Origin: Thaumasiovibrio subtropicus
Lineage (GTDB): Bacteria > Pseudomonadota > Gammaproteobacteria > Enterobacterales > Vibrionaceae
Assembly (NCBI RefSeq): GCF_019703835.1
Contig: NZ_AP023055.1
Span: 248,001 to 312,000, forward strand
Direction of reading: 5' to 3'
Length of the DNA: 64,000 bases
The position numbers were made by a program, and so were the translations under genes. Positions 18,552 to 28,080 of this stretch are shown here, in pieces; the stretch's first letter is position 1, and every line of letters begins with the position of its first letter. The notes beneath the pieces are model-generated. The model saw only the letters and a program-made list of their open reading frames with translations, was not told where the DNA came from and ran no database searches.

Positions 18552-20189
18552 ATGATTAACGCGAAATGGTTAAGTGATATCCGTATTGGTGTGAAGCTTA
18601 TTGGGCTCGTTGTGACCGCCGTATTGGGTTTGGTGTTTTTGACATCGATGAATTTCATGCAATCAAATCGAAATAGCGAAGCGTTAGAGACAGTCAATGT
18701 AAGCAGTAGTCAGTTGGTTTGGTTGAGCTCATCGATTGTGCAGCCATTGGGGGAGTTACGTGCACTATCCTTGTCTTTGGTACTCGCGCCAGATGATGCG
18801 ATGAAGCAGCAGGTAGAAGCTGAAATGGCGCCGCTGGTTGCTCAATTAGGACGGGCGTTTGAAGACTGGCAAGCGCGATCTGATAATCGCACGGCACAAA
18901 ACGTCAATACGATTCGCAATGAGTGGGCGGCATACTTAAACCTCTTGAACTATACCCGGGAACGCGTCTCTCAAGGTTATCGAGAAGCGGCATTTTTAAA
19001 TGTCGTCGAGCGTGAAGGTGCGCAATATGCGTTGTTGAGTGATCAGGTCAATCAGGTGTTTGTGGATATGGAGCGTCAGGTCAACGCGGTATATAACCAG
19101 AGTGTTGTGGCCGCTGAAAGCAATGAGCGCGCCTCGTTAATCGTAAGTGCGATTACGGCGTTGTTGGTGGCCGGTATTGGCTTCTTAATTTCGGGCAATA
19201 TCACCCGCCCATTGCTCAGTTTGCAAAAGAAAGTGAAAGCGCTAGCTGAAGGGGAGCTGGCACTGACTATCTCCGGACAAAATCGCAAAGATGAACTGGG
19301 TGATTTAGCGCGTGAAGTCCAAGTGACCGTTGATCATCTTCGAGAAAACTTGCAAACCATCAACAATAGCTCAGATCTGATCAAAACGGTGTCGTTGCAA
19401 CTGGGTGAGACGTCAGCGGATGTCTCCACCATTATTGGTCGTCAGCTTGAGAATGCCGATACCGTGGCCTCTGCGATGACAGAAATGGCCACCAGTGTTG
19501 CTGAAGTGGCAGGAAATGCGGCATCGACCTCTGAGGCAACAGGGGAAGCAAATCAAGAAGTCGAAAATGCCAAACTGACTCTCGAGCGTACCTCGCAAGA
19601 TATTCAAACACTGACTCGACAAATCAACCAGACGTCAGAACTCATCGATAGTTTGCGTGAGGATGCGGATCGTATCGGCAGTGTGGTCGAAGTGATTGGT
19701 GGTATCTCTGAGCAGACCAACTTACTTGCTTTAAACGCAGCCATTGAGGCGGCGCGTGCAGGGGAGAGTGGGCGCGGATTTGCGGTGGTTGCCGATGAAG
19801 TGCGTAACCTCGCCCAACGGACCAGCGGCTCGACCGAGGAGATCAACGAAATCATTACGACGTTGCAAAAGCGAGCGCACCAAGCCATGTCTGAAATGGC
19901 GACGAGTCAACATGAGGCGAAGCAAACGATCGAGAGCGCCGAAAATACTGTGTCGCGCTTGGCACGGGTTGCCAATCAAGTTGATCACGTTAATGCAATG
20001 AACTTGCAAATTGCCGCGGCGACGGAAGAGCAGCAAGGTGCGACACAAGAGATGGATCGCAGCGTCGTTGAGATAAGAGACATCTCACAGCAGAGCGCGC
20101 AAGCATCAGAACTGGTCAATGAAAAGGCTAATGCGCTTTCTGAACAGGTGACTACATTGCGTCACGTTGTTGGCCAGTACCGTTTTTAA
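18552..20189 (+). CDS. Methyl-accepting chemotaxis protein
   Basis: Chemoreceptor of 545 residues. TM1 is near residues 12-32, followed by a helical periplasmic domain of about 160 residues (4HB_MCP type, with no Cache motif), TM2 near 193-215 ([17 protein letters not shown]), HAMP, and the signalling hairpin with [16 protein letters not shown] and [12 protein letters not shown]. The C-terminus (RHVVGQYRF) has no CheR-binding pentapeptide. It sits 23 bp behind a Tat-exported solute-binding protein, suggesting indirect sensing through that protein. A terminator follows. Confidence 0.95.
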   Translation: MINAKWLSDIRIGVKLIGLVVTAVLGLVFLTSMNFMQSNRNSEALETVNVSSSQLVWLSSSIVQPLGELRALSLSLVLAPDDAMKQQVEAEMAPLVAQLGRAFEDWQARSDNRTAQNVNTIRNEWAAYLNLLNYTRERVSQGYREAAFLNVVEREGAQYALLSDQVNQVFVDMERQVNAVYNQSVVAAESNERASLIVSAITALLVAGIGFLISGNITRPLLSLQKKVKALAEGELALTISGQNRKDELGDLAREVQVTVDHLRENLQTINNSSDLIKTVSLQLGETSADVSTIIGRQLENADTVASAMTEMATSVAEVAGNAASTSEATGEANQEVENAKLTLERTSQDIQTLTRQINQTSELIDSLREDADRIGSVVEVIGGISEQTNLLALNAAIEAARAGESGRGFAVVADEVRNLAQRTSGSTEEINEIITTLQKRAHQAMSEMATSQHEAKQTIESAENTVSRLARVANQVDHVNAMNLQIAAATEEQQGATQEMDRSVVEIRDISQQSAQASELVNEKANALSEQVTTLRHVVGQYRF

Positions 20190-20249
20190 CAGAATAAGAA
20201 ACACAACCAACGGGAATAGACCCCATTGCAGTATGATGGGTTAAGTACA

Positions 20250-20277
20250 AATCGCTCCGCAAGGGGCGATTTTTTTA
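20250..20277 (+). terminator. Rho-independent terminator after the MCP gene
   Basis: AATCGCTCC-GCAA-GGGGCGATT followed by a run of T. It closes the solute-binding protein/chemoreceptor operon. Confidence 0.85.
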
Positions 20278-20433
20278 TCTTTAAAGTCGGCCTGAATATA
20301 GGCTTAGACCTGTGCTCACACCTCATTCACACTCTAGTGTTAGTTTTTACTGTGCTTACCGGAATGTGCTAAATTGCTAGTTTATCTGTGATTTTCATCG
20401 AACTCTGACAAGGATAAGGGAGAGTGTGACCAG

Positions 20434-20991
20434 ATGACCACCGTTGTATTAGTGCCTGGCTATACCAATGCTGGGCCAGCGCATTGGCAAACCATTATTG
20501 AGCGAAAATATGCAGATGTTGTACGAGTGCAGCAAGATAACTGGGAAGTGCCAGACAGGGAAAAATGGCTTACGCGCGTCAATGAAACATTGTCGACAAT
20601 TGAAGGGGAAGTGGTGCTCGTGGGGCACAGTTGTGGCGCTGTCGCCATCACACAGTGGTCGCAAGCCTTTCAATCAGACAAGGTGATTGGTGCGCTCTTA
20701 GTGGCCCCAGCCGATGTTGATTCACCTTCCGCCATCGTAGAGATTCAAGTACAACGTCCTTTGTCTTTCGAGCCATTACCTTTTCCAAGCATTGTTGTGA
20801 CCAGCGATAATGATGCCCATGTCTCGTTAGAAAGAGCGCACCTTTTTGCCGATGCGTGGCGCAGTGAAATCATCATTAAGCCGGGGGCAGATCATTTCCA
20901 TACGGAAGCGGGGTATGGTGAGTGGCCTGAAGGTGAGAAGTTGATAGAGCGGCTGATGGGGCGATCGTTTCAATGTAAGTCGATGGTTTGA
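20434..20991 (+). CDS. RBBP9/YdeN-family serine hydrolase
   Basis: Small alpha/beta hydrolase of 185 residues. It starts VVLVPGYTNAGPAHWQ (family signature), has the nucleophile S66 in GHSCGA, an Asp in TSDNDAHV and H154 in GADHFHTEAGYGEWPEGE. This matches the YdeN/RBBP9 group of bacterial esterase-like proteins whose physiological substrates are mostly unknown. The methyltransferase gene follows 56 bp later on the same strand. Confidence 0.88.
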   Translation: MTTVVLVPGYTNAGPAHWQTIIERKYADVVRVQQDNWEVPDREKWLTRVNETLSTIEGEVVLVGHSCGAVAITQWSQAFQSDKVIGALLVAPADVDSPSAIVEIQVQRPLSFEPLPFPSIVVTSDNDAHVSLERAHLFADAWRSEIIIKPGADHFHTEAGYGEWPEGEKLIERLMGRSFQCKSMV

Positions 20992-21047
20992 GTCTATTAC
21001 TCTTGCTCGCGTGATTGGAACGCGCGAATTGTGTCTGAGGAAGCAAT

Positions 21048-21752
21048 ATGAGCGATAATTATAACGACGAGGTCTCTCAACATTATGCCGCCTATCGTCC
21101 TCCGGTTCATGATGCGCTGCTTGAGCAGATTCTTGCCAATAAAACCTACTCAACAGCACTAGATATTGGATGTGGTACCGGCGTATCGACGCGCGCATTA
21201 CTCCCTTATTGTGATGAAATAGTGGGTATAGACCCAAGTGAAGCCATGCTCGCTAAGGCGATTGAGAGCCCTAAGATTAGGTATCGACAAGGGACAGGGG
21301 AGTGCTTGCCGATAAACGACAAGCGTGTTGATCTCGTGTCGTTTGCGGGTTCTCTTTACTATGCAAAATCGGCAACCTTAATCAAAGAGCTGAAGCGGGT
21401 ATGCAAAACTGACGCGCGCATCTTGGTTTATGATTTTGAAGTGATGCTTGCGCCAATGATGGCATTACTTGATGCAGAAACCAGGACAAGCGGATCTTCT
21501 TACAACCATGCCGAGAACTTGTCGGATGTCGAAAGCCTGAAAACCTTGCATGTTCAACAAGGCGAACTTACGTTTTCTATCACGCCACAACAGCTAGCCC
21601 ATGTGCTGTTTTCATCCGAGCGTCGGTATCATGCTCTGCAAACACGCTATGGCAATGAAGAGACGTTTAACACTGTGGTGAAGGCGTTGACGCGTCACAG
21701 CAGCAAGTTTGAAATGACGGTAAACATCTATCATTCTCTCTATGCGCTGTGA
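21048..21752 (+). CDS. Class I SAM-dependent methyltransferase
   Basis: Protein of 234 residues with the Rossmann-type SAM site: motif I LDIGCGTGVSTRAL, acidic end of strand 2 in IVGIDPSEAML, and motif near VDLVSFAGSLYYA. It has the look of the UbiE/Methyltransf_11 group. The methyl acceptor cannot be inferred. GAGGAAG precedes the ATG. It is probably co-transcribed with the upstream hydrolase. Confidence 0.88.
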   Translation: MSDNYNDEVSQHYAAYRPPVHDALLEQILANKTYSTALDIGCGTGVSTRALLPYCDEIVGIDPSEAMLAKAIESPKIRYRQGTGECLPINDKRVDLVSFAGSLYYAKSATLIKELKRVCKTDARILVYDFEVMLAPMMALLDAETRTSGSSYNHAENLSDVESLKTLHVQQGELTFSITPQQLAHVLFSSERRYHALQTRYGNEETFNTVVKALTRHSSKFEMTVNIYHSLYAL

Positions 21753-21784
21753 GCCATGTTGTGGTTAGTTGCGTTTGCTTCAAT

Positions 21785-21804
21785 AAGGAGGCTTACGCCT
21801 CCTT
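21785..21804. terminator. Palindromic terminator between convergent genes
   Basis: AAGGAGGC-TTAC-GCCTCCTT, a perfect stem between the methyltransferase and the minus-strand MFS gene. The T run is short. Confidence 0.6.
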
Positions 21805-21819
21805 CAACAGGTTTAGTTA

Positions 21820-22980
21820 TTATTCAGGCATTGAGAGCTCGGGTTTGCGTTTGAGTGCGGCAATCAGCATGTAAGCGGTTGTTGCTGCAAAAATAGCAAA
21901 CAGGTAACCCATTAATCCTGCTTCACTGCCTAAAAACGGGTCTGCAAGCAGTGGGCCAGTGACTGAGCCAATGCTGTAACAAAACAACATGATTTGGGTT
22001 GCTGACACAATTTCCTCTTCTGGCAATGCTTGGCATCCTAAATTGATCGCCACTGGGTAAAGCGCAAATGCGGCCATCCCTAAGGCGAAAAGACTCACAG
22101 CAAGAGGCCATCCATTGGCGATGCTTGATGCTGCGCCCACCGCCGCCATGCCAACTACACAGCAAAGTGCCATCAACAGCGTACGACCAATCACGGCTGA
22201 TAGGCGAGAAATCAACGGTTGAACGACCATGCCACCCATGACAATCGCCGCCATCAGTGTGCCGATGTTCTCTAAAGAAATCTCTCGCATTTTGAGTGCC
22301 AGTGGCAACAAGCCATAAACGGACCCTAATAGCAGCCCCGAAACTACACAGCCCATCAATGCGGCGTGGTTCAGTGCAAACACACGCTTCAGTGAAAGCG
22401 GGTGGCTGTGCGTTTGTTTAGCCGGTTCGACGAGGGGTAGAAAAAGCACCAATAATGCCGAAGCCAGCGCGATCAATATGACCGTGAATGGTAAGAGGCC
22501 TTCAATGCCCACCCAACCTATGCCCAGTTGCCCTAATGCGCCACCGCCATAAAGCGCTGCCATGTAAATGGCTAAGCGTTTTGCTCGTTGGCTTGGCTCT
22601 CCAAACAATAACCAGCTTTCAACGATGACGAAGATGCTGGCAACGGCTATACCGGCAATCAAGCGTGCCGCTAACCAAGCTACAGGTGACTGCTGCTGCA
22701 TCAGTGGTAGCACGGTGAACATAAAGACCAACAAACTAACCATAAATGCTTTGCGGTGGCCCAACTTATTCACCAAGGGTTCAATGAACAGTGCTCCGAT
22801 CAATAAGCCCGCATAGAATGCACTGGCGAGCCAGCTAGCCAAGGTATTGCTCCAGTGTGCTTGCGCTACCATGAGCGGAATAAGGCTCATTAAGAAGCCA
22901 GACGCGACAGCATAAAGTGATAGCGCAGCGACAGGAATAGCAACAGACGGCGACGCCGCGGAGAGACGTGAGCTTTCCAC
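21820..22980 (-). CDS. MFS transporter, YcaD-like
   Basis: Inner-membrane protein of 386 residues with about twelve membrane segments. The loop between helices 2 and 3 has VNKLGHRKAFM in place of the classical G-D-R-GRR, and the region RLIAGIAVASIFVIVESWLL matches the YcaD type of MFS carrier. Start is probably GTG 22980 (GAGG upstream). Substrate unknown. It is divergent from the GNAT gene at 23209. Confidence 0.85.
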   Translation of the reverse strand: MESSRLSAASPSVAIPVAALSLYAVASGFLMSLIPLMVAQAHWSNTLASWLASAFYAGLLIGALFIEPLVNKLGHRKAFMVSLLVFMFTVLPLMQQQSPVAWLAARLIAGIAVASIFVIVESWLLFGEPSQRAKRLAIYMAALYGGGALGQLGIGWVGIEGLLPFTVILIALASALLVLFLPLVEPAKQTHSHPLSLKRVFALNHAALMGCVVSGLLLGSVYGLLPLALKMREISLENIGTLMAAIVMGGMVVQPLISRLSAVIGRTLLMALCCVVGMAAVGAASSIANGWPLAVSLFALGMAAFALYPVAINLGCQALPEEEIVSATQIMLFCYSIGSVTGPLLADPFLGSEAGLMGYLFAIFAATTAYMLIAALKRKPELSMPE

Positions 22981-23208
22981 AGAACAATACCTCGAAGTAA
23001 ATAGATTGAAAGAATATTGAAAATGATCTGAATGAGATCGGCGCGACTATGCCGTTTCCGCTTTACCGAGTACAACAATGTTTTTTTGTCGCGACATGCA
23101 AAAATGTTGATTGAAGAAACCTGATCTTTACTCGCTTACGTTTTAGGGTGTTTTAAGTGGCGATTAAACAGGGTATGTTGTTGTTTTTTAGGTTGTTAGA
23201 GAGAAGGG

Positions 23209-23697
23209 ATGGCCGCGATATATCTATCAGAGTTGTCGTTATCTGATAAAGAGAGTGTTTTTGCACTGCTCAAAGACCCAGAAGTGATGCGATATCTGGG
23301 GCCTCGACGCCCTTTAACCGATGCAGAAGCGCAACAGTGGTTTGATGATGCATTGAATAACCCGTCACGACTTGTCTTTCGTGAGGCTTCGACCAATGAC
23401 CTAATCGGGTTTTGTGGTATCAAGATGTTAGGCGGCAAAGCAGATTTCGGCTATTTCCTGTTAAGACAGTTCTGGGGAAAAGGGTACGCCACGCGAATGT
23501 GTGAGATGACAATCGAGGCGTTAGCAAACCGTACGGATTTCAGCACGGTAGAAGTCTTTATCGCAGAGCATAATTTAGCGAGTATTCGCTTAGCAAACCG
23601 CTTAGGATGGAGAAGGATAAAGGCCTCAAAAAATGCCTTTGAAAGCGGTTATTTATATTTGATTGATAATACGCGAGCCATTCGGTATGAGATTTGA
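23209..23697 (+). CDS. GNAT acetyltransferase, RimJ/RimL-like
   Basis: N-acetyltransferase of 162 residues. The fold is visible as LSDKESVFALLKDPEVMRYLGP (N-terminal RimJ/L pattern), GYFLLRQFWGKGYATRM (acetyl-CoA pyrophosphate loop, Q/R-x-x-G-x-G/A variant) and AEHNLASIRLANRLGWRR. It may acetylate a protein N-terminus or a small molecule. GAGAAGGG precedes ATG 23209. Confidence 0.88.
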   Translation: MAAIYLSELSLSDKESVFALLKDPEVMRYLGPRRPLTDAEAQQWFDDALNNPSRLVFREASTNDLIGFCGIKMLGGKADFGYFLLRQFWGKGYATRMCEMTIEALANRTDFSTVEVFIAEHNLASIRLANRLGWRRIKASKNAFESGYLYLIDNTRAIRYEI

Positions 23698-23766
23698 AGC
23701 TGAGGCGCGCTTACTGAGCGTATATTGGCGTATACTGGCTCTATTCCAATCATTCATGGGTAGAAG

Positions 23767-24636
23767 ATGTTACTCGAAGGGATAGAAACGCTGTTAGTGC
23801 TTGGGAAAGAGCGCACCATGAGCCGCACGGGAAGCAAGCTCTATATCAGTCAATCGGCTGTCAGTAAGCGCATCACCAACCTAGAAAAAAAGCTCGGTAA
23901 AAAACTGATTGAGCCGGACGGGCGTTACGTCAGGCTGACTGAAGACGCGCAAGCGTTGATTGCCAGTATTGGTCCGAGTTTTAATGAGTTGCGTGGGCGT
24001 ATCTATGAGCAGCAGTCGTTAGAGGAGCGCAGCCTGATCCGTATTGACTGCTCTGAAACGGTCCTTGCTGGGTTACTCCATGACATCATTCCTGCCTATA
24101 TGGCGACAGACCCTCACCTAACGCTGACAACGAATAATACGCCGCGTATTGTCGAGAATGTAAAATCAGGCCGCGCCATGGTTGGCGTTTGCGCGGGCAA
24201 CCTTCCTCCGCAGCATGGCCTGATGACGTTTCACCTCTTTGATGAGCCGTTTTATATCGTCAGCCGTGAAGCAATTACTGAGTTACCCGCTGGATTAATT
24301 ACGAATAACCTCACCAACACCGCGAATACCTATCAAGCCAGTGTGTTACAGCGCTTAGGGATAGAGGCGGTGATGGAGATTGGTAACTATGTGGCTGCAG
24401 CGCAGTTAGCGATGAGAGGTGCTCCTCCCGCTATTGTGCCTTTGATGGTCGCAAGAACCTTAGGGATCGATCCTCGCTATCTGTTTTATTTTGAGGACCT
24501 TGCACCACTGCACCGACCTATCCATATTTGTGTGCGGCAATCAAACTATCGCATTGCCCGTGTTAAAGCAGTGATAGAAGCCATTCTTGATGCTGCTCCC
24601 ACAGCAACTTCAACGCCATTAGCATCGACATTGTAA
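23767..24636 (+). CDS. LysR-family transcriptional regulator
   Basis: Protein of 289 residues with an N-terminal helix-turn-helix (RTGSKLYISQSAVSKRITNLEKKLG) and a C-terminal effector domain. The 3' end overlaps the 3' end of the convergent TSUP gene by 74 bp, so both proteins use the same DNA for their last 24 or so residues. The C-terminal tail after VIEAILDAA is Thr/Ser/Pro/Ala-rich and probably unstructured, so the overlap may have arisen by extension of this tail. Confidence 0.9.
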   Translation: MLLEGIETLLVLGKERTMSRTGSKLYISQSAVSKRITNLEKKLGKKLIEPDGRYVRLTEDAQALIASIGPSFNELRGRIYEQQSLEERSLIRIDCSETVLAGLLHDIIPAYMATDPHLTLTTNNTPRIVENVKSGRAMVGVCAGNLPPQHGLMTFHLFDEPFYIVSREAITELPAGLITNNLTNTANTYQASVLQRLGIEAVMEIGNYVAAAQLAMRGAPPAIVPLMVARTLGIDPRYLFYFEDLAPLHRPIHICVRQSNYRIARVKAVIEAILDAAPTATSTPLASTL

Positions 24637-25342
24637 TCACCATGGGGCGGATGAACTTCTGCCCTTTGCCGATCACCGCTTTTGCCCCCAATTGCGCGCC
24701 AATGAAGCCACCAACGGCCATCACCAAGCCGAGTTCCCAAACAGGCAAGCCTGCAAAAATAAAGAACAACAGTGCGGCGAAGTTAGAGGTGAAGTTGAGG
24801 ACTTTGGTACGCGCAGTGGCTTGTACCAGAGTAAACCCGCCGAGCGCAACAAAGCAGACCGTGAACAACGACCCAGTGCCGGGCCCAAAAAAGCCATCGT
24901 AAAAGCCAATGCTGGTACCAACTGAAAAAGCAAACAGGTTGGTAGCCATGCCGGGCTTGTCGTCCTGTGCTTCCGTTTTCGGGGCCAGTAAAAAGTATAG
25001 TGAGATGGCGATAAGCAGTATCGGGATTAAGCTGGTTAATACATTCGCATCAATGTGTTGTACCAGTTCCGCACCGATAGCGGAACCAATAAAGGTGCAC
25101 ACGATGGCAAGTTTGAGCTCTTTGATGCTGACAATGCCATTGCGGATGAAATACCAGCTTGCTGAAAAACTGCCAAAGGTACCTTGTAGCTTATTGGTGG
25201 CAAGCGCTTGTGTTGGTGGTACGCCGACAGAAAGCAGTGCAGGGAGTACTAACAATCCGCCGCCGCCAGCCATGGCATCGATAAAGCCTGCGATACCCGC
25301 GACAAAAAACAGAAATGCCAATACCTCAAATGTAACTTCCAT
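24563..25342 (-). CDS. TSUP (TauE/SafE) family membrane transporter
   Basis: Inner-membrane exporter of 259 residues with about eight helices and the duplicated TauE pattern: FIDAMAGGGGLLVLPALLSVGVP at the N-terminus and FYDGFFGPGTGSLF in the second half. Members move sulfite, sulfoacetate or related organic anions. Its 3' end overlaps the convergent LysR gene, which is a candidate regulator. Confidence 0.9.
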   Translation of the reverse strand: MEVTFEVLAFLFFVAGIAGFIDAMAGGGGLLVLPALLSVGVPPTQALATNKLQGTFGSFSASWYFIRNGIVSIKELKLAIVCTFIGSAIGAELVQHIDANVLTSLIPILLIAISLYFLLAPKTEAQDDKPGMATNLFAFSVGTSIGFYDGFFGPGTGSLFTVCFVALGGFTLVQATARTKVLNFTSNFAALLFFIFAGLPVWELGLVMAVGGFIGAQLGAKAVIGKGQKFIRPMVITMSMLMALKLLWEQHQEWLLSLL

Positions 25343-25504
25343 ACTTCCCCAATCAATCTACCAAGAACTTACGGGTAAACTATCACTGTTGACCGCTCGC
25401 AGCCCAACGAAAAGCACGAAAACGATCTATTCCACATATTCATAAATGAAGAAGTCGCACGGTTTGAATGCATGAAGTAGGACGTCTTTGGGATTGCTGA
25501 GTCC

Positions 25505-25528
25505 TGCAACTTAAGGTGGTTTGAGTAC
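25505..25528. repeat. Single MITE terminal-repeat remnant
   Basis: GCAACTTAAGGTGGTTTGAG plus TACA resembles the 24-bp right end of the MITE family with about four changes. No partner end is seen. Confidence 0.5.
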
Positions 25529-25645
25529 AAAGTGCACGCCAATATGCCTATTTGCAATATTCATCGTCTCACGCGTAATAGAAGCCTGAAAAACCTCATG
25601 GATTACCGTGCTAAGCGGTTTCTATTGTCGGCATGATAACGGATA

Positions 25646-25660
25646 ATGTTACTGTAACAT
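25646..25660. promoter_or_regulatory. GntR-type operator before gntR
   Basis: Perfect palindrome ATGTTACTGTAACAT, 16 bp upstream of the gntR ATG. It matches the halves of the enterobacterial GntR element (ATGTTA-N4-TAACAT) but with a 3-bp centre. It implies autorepression. Confidence 0.75.
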
Positions 25661-25676
25661 GACGAAAGAGATAGAG

Positions 25677-26684
25677 ATGGCTAACGATAGCAAACGAACC
25701 CGACCAACCCTGCAAGATATCGCAGATCGTGTTGGGATTACAAAAATGACGGTAAGTCGGTACATGCGCAACCCCGATTCTGTTGCAAAGGCAACGCGGG
25801 AAAAAATAGCGGCCATTGTTGAAGAGTTAGGCTATATCCATAACCGAACGCCAGCGATGTTATCTAAAGCATCCAGTAAGGCGATTGGCGTTTTATTGCC
25901 GTCTCTATCTAACCAAGTGTTCTCTCGCTTTGCGCAAGGTATCGAGTCTGTGACGAATGCCAATGGTTACGATACCTTGATTGCCCATTTTAGTTACGAT
26001 GAAGACGTTGAAGAGCGCAAAGTTGAAGCCTTGCTCTCTTATCAGGTTGATGGTTTGGTGTTGACGGCGTCGACCCATACCGAGCGCACCTTGCAAATGA
26101 TCAAAACGGCGAATGTGCCGGTGATCGAAGCGATGGAATTGCCGGAGAGCCCTATCGATATGGCGGTCGGGCTCAATCATGTCGATGCGGCGTATACCGT
26201 GGTAAAAGCGATGATCGCGAAGGGGAAGCGGCATATCGCCTACTTTGGCGCGCGGCTTGATACGCGTACCCGATTGCGAATGCAAGGCTATGACAATGCG
26301 ATGAATGAAGCAGGACTGACACCGTTGCATGTTCTCACCAAAGCACATTCCAGTTTTACCCTCGGCCATCAATTGCTTGAGCAAGCCCTAGACACGCAGC
26401 CCGCCTTAGACGGTGTTTTTTGTACGAACGATGATATCGCGATTGGTACGATACTCGCTTGTCAGCAGCGTGCTATTAAGGTGCCCGAACAGTTGAGTAT
26501 TGTCGGCTACAATGCACTCGACATCGGCCAAGCGATCTCACCTAAGCTCACCAGTGTAGAGACACCACTGTTTGAGATTGGCAAACGCAGTGCTGAACTA
26601 CTGCTGGCCTCGCTTTCAGGTCGACCTGACGAAGAAAAAGTGGTTGATATGGGCTTTGCAATGACAGATGGTGAAAGCTTGTAG
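25677..26684 (+). CDS. gntR: Gluconate-utilisation repressor GntR (LacI family)
   Basis: LacI-type repressor of 335 residues. The headpiece PTLQDIADRVGITKMTVSRY is nearly that of E. coli GntR, and GARLDTRTR, LDGVFCTNDDIAIG and the general length agree with it. In E. coli it represses gntK, gntT/U and edd-eda and is released by gluconate. ATG 25677 is preferred over ATG 25659, which lies on the edge of the operator palindrome. The target genes gntK and edd lie 10-13 kb away, beyond the integron and other accessory genes, and carry matching operators. An integron remnant begins right after the stop. Confidence 0.92.
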   Translation: MANDSKRTRPTLQDIADRVGITKMTVSRYMRNPDSVAKATREKIAAIVEELGYIHNRTPAMLSKASSKAIGVLLPSLSNQVFSRFAQGIESVTNANGYDTLIAHFSYDEDVEERKVEALLSYQVDGLVLTASTHTERTLQMIKTANVPVIEAMELPESPIDMAVGLNHVDAAYTVVKAMIAKGKRHIAYFGARLDTRTRLRMQGYDNAMNEAGLTPLHVLTKAHSSFTLGHQLLEQALDTQPALDGVFCTNDDIAIGTILACQQRAIKVPEQLSIVGYNALDIGQAISPKLTSVETPLFEIGKRSAELLLASLSGRPDEEKVVDMGFAMTDGESL

Positions 26685-26717
26685 GTCGGTTTTGGGTAGG
26701 AATGAGGCAGTGTTTCA

Positions 26718-26819
26718 GATCCCTTTCAGCTCATCTGAATCATTTCTTTATGGAGTGGCACGGGCTTGCTCAATTACCGGATAAAGTGTCGGCTGCGCGA
26801 CACGTATCCTTATTTGTTA
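26718..26819 (-). other. Terminal attC-like site, distal core missing
   Basis: On the minus strand it starts TAACAAATAAGGATACGTGT with a GTGTCG-GCTGCG-CGACAC stem and resembles the attC halves at 27774, 29728 and 30879. The opposite core (CGTTA) is not found in the following 100 bp. This is the end of the array, next to gntR. The TAA stop codon of the neighbouring cassette gene is the first triplet of the site. Confidence 0.7.
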
Positions 26820-27320
26820 TGTAACATTTCCGAACCAACGCTCAAGTAAAGCTTTAGGTGCAGATGGATGTGCGAAAGCACCTTCCTGTATTGCACGAAT
26901 GAAGGTATTTTCCTCTCTCATATCTAAACCACTTGCTTTATAGTTCAATACTTTAATGTTCCCATCCAATGAAAATGGAGAAAACGTATATGGCTGGTAG
27001 AGTTCAAGGGGGGCCAACATTCCACGCGACCATGCTTTGATGTAGTAAACATCTTGCTTCTCTCCGCTCGTCAATGTAACTAAACCATCCTGTGCATAAG
27101 CCCAACTATCGACCTCTTGGGGTAAATTTTTAATGAACAAGTCTGCATTTGCCACTGCATCCACTTGAGTTTCAGCTTCGAAAACTTCCATTTTTCGGAC
27201 GCTATTTTCATAGTAGATCACTCTCGGAACCATCAATTCATCTTCTTGGAGATCGCTTCCTATAAAGATGCTATGTGCAAGAATCAAACCGACCAAATTT
27301 CCTACGACTTCAGCTATCAC
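26817..27320 (-). CDS. Integron cassette protein, unknown function
   Basis: Protein of 167 residues that I do not recognise. Start GTG 27320 is chosen because AAGGAGTGCTCA precedes it and because the open frame further upstream runs into the insertion-sequence remnant. It begins VIAEVVGNLVGLILAHS, a hydrophobic segment, and the rest is acidic and soluble-looking (YYENSVRKMEVFEAE). The stop codon overlaps the attC core, as is usual for cassettes. The gene follows the array orientation. Confidence 0.7.
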   Translation of the reverse strand: MIAEVVGNLVGLILAHSIFIGSDLQEDELMVPRVIYYENSVRKMEVFEAETQVDAVANADLFIKNLPQEVDSWAYAQDGLVTLTSGEKQDVYYIKAWSRGMLAPLELYQPYTFSPFSLDGNIKVLNYKASGLDMREENTFIRAIQEGAFAHPSAPKALLERWFGNVT

Positions 27321-27338
27321 TGAGCACTCCTTGTTACA

Positions 27339-27778
27339 TAACGAATGACATGGATTCCCCTCATGAAGATCTGCCACACTTAGGTGATCTTTGAGAGTAA
27401 GTGCTGGAGGTAACCCTACCTCATTCCATCACTCACAACCATAGCAAATATGCCGCCTATGCGTATAGGGCTAGAAGCTTGCTATCGCCCATGCTGCCAA
27501 TCTGCATCGGAGTCAGCCGACCGAGATAGCCGAAAAGCGAAGATAAGGAGAATGGCATTAGCACAGTGAAACAGGAGGTCAACAGAGAACACGCAAACAG
27601 AAAGCAGCCTATTGAAGTGACGTAGCTTATCGTCGCTTCTGGTTGCGCTCGCTTTAAATTTGGCGCAAGGCTTCATACCCATTTCAATCTACCTGAGTAA
27701 TTTCCTTATATAGTGGTCCGGGCTTGTTCAACACCCGGATAAAGTGTCGGCTGCGCGACACGTATCCTTATTTGTTAT
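27339..27778. mobile_element. attC split by IS1111/IS110-type remnant, copy 1
   Basis: Starts at the attC core TAACG and ends at GTTATA. From 27344 it carries the left end of an insertion sequence (GACATGGATTCCCCTCATGA...CTGGAGGTAAC). About 110 bp coding for the transposase N-terminus is deleted relative to copy 4; the fragment ACCATAGCAAATATGCCGCC remains. The right attC half contains the GTGTCG-GCTGCG-CGACAC stem. Confidence 0.75.
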
Positions 27779-27800
27779 ATGCCTAGCTGTCACCTATAAT
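27772..27800 (+). promoter_or_regulatory. Sigma70-type promoter of ccdAB
   Basis: TTGTTA (27772-27777), 17-nt spacer, TATAAT (27795-27800), 34 bp before ccdA. The -35 box is the attC core itself (TTGTTA), so the promoter straddles the recombination site. Confidence 0.7.
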
Positions 27801-27834
27801 AAATGCGCACCATTAATGCGTATAGGATTACTTT

Positions 27835-28080
27835 ATGAGAAATACATATAGCACAAATGCACCTAAAAAGGCTACAAACCTTAGCCTAAACAGTGAGTTA
27901 CTTGCTGAAGCTAAGCGCCTAAACATCAACCTATCAGCAACAATGGAAAAGGCTTTGGAAAAGGAAGTAAAACAACAATTGAAAGCCGAATGGTTAGAAC
28001 AAAATGCCGAAGCTATTGAAGCTTGTAACGACCTAACTGCAAAACACGGACTATTTTCCGATTCATACCGAGTATTCTAA
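27835..28080 (+). CDS. ccdA: CcdA-type antitoxin
   Basis: Antitoxin of 81 residues. The N-terminal half fits a ribbon-helix-helix (KKATNLSLNSELLAEAKRLN), and the C-terminal half (EWLEQNAEAIEACNDLTAKH...FSDSYRVF) resembles the disordered CcdB-binding tail of F-plasmid CcdA, which ends FADENRDW. It neutralises CcdB and autoregulates the pair. Stop and ccdB start overlap (TAATG). It is on the plus strand, opposite to the array direction, with its own promoter. Confidence 0.9.
   Translation: MRNTYSTNAPKKATNLSLNSELLAEAKRLNINLSATMEKALEKEVKQQLKAEWLEQNAEAIEACNDLTAKHGLFSDSYRVF

Noticed and set aside
23226..25445. Frames on the opposite strand of the GNAT and TSUP genes (for example 24909-25445 plus)
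   Set aside because: Complement shadows of genes with clear motifs.
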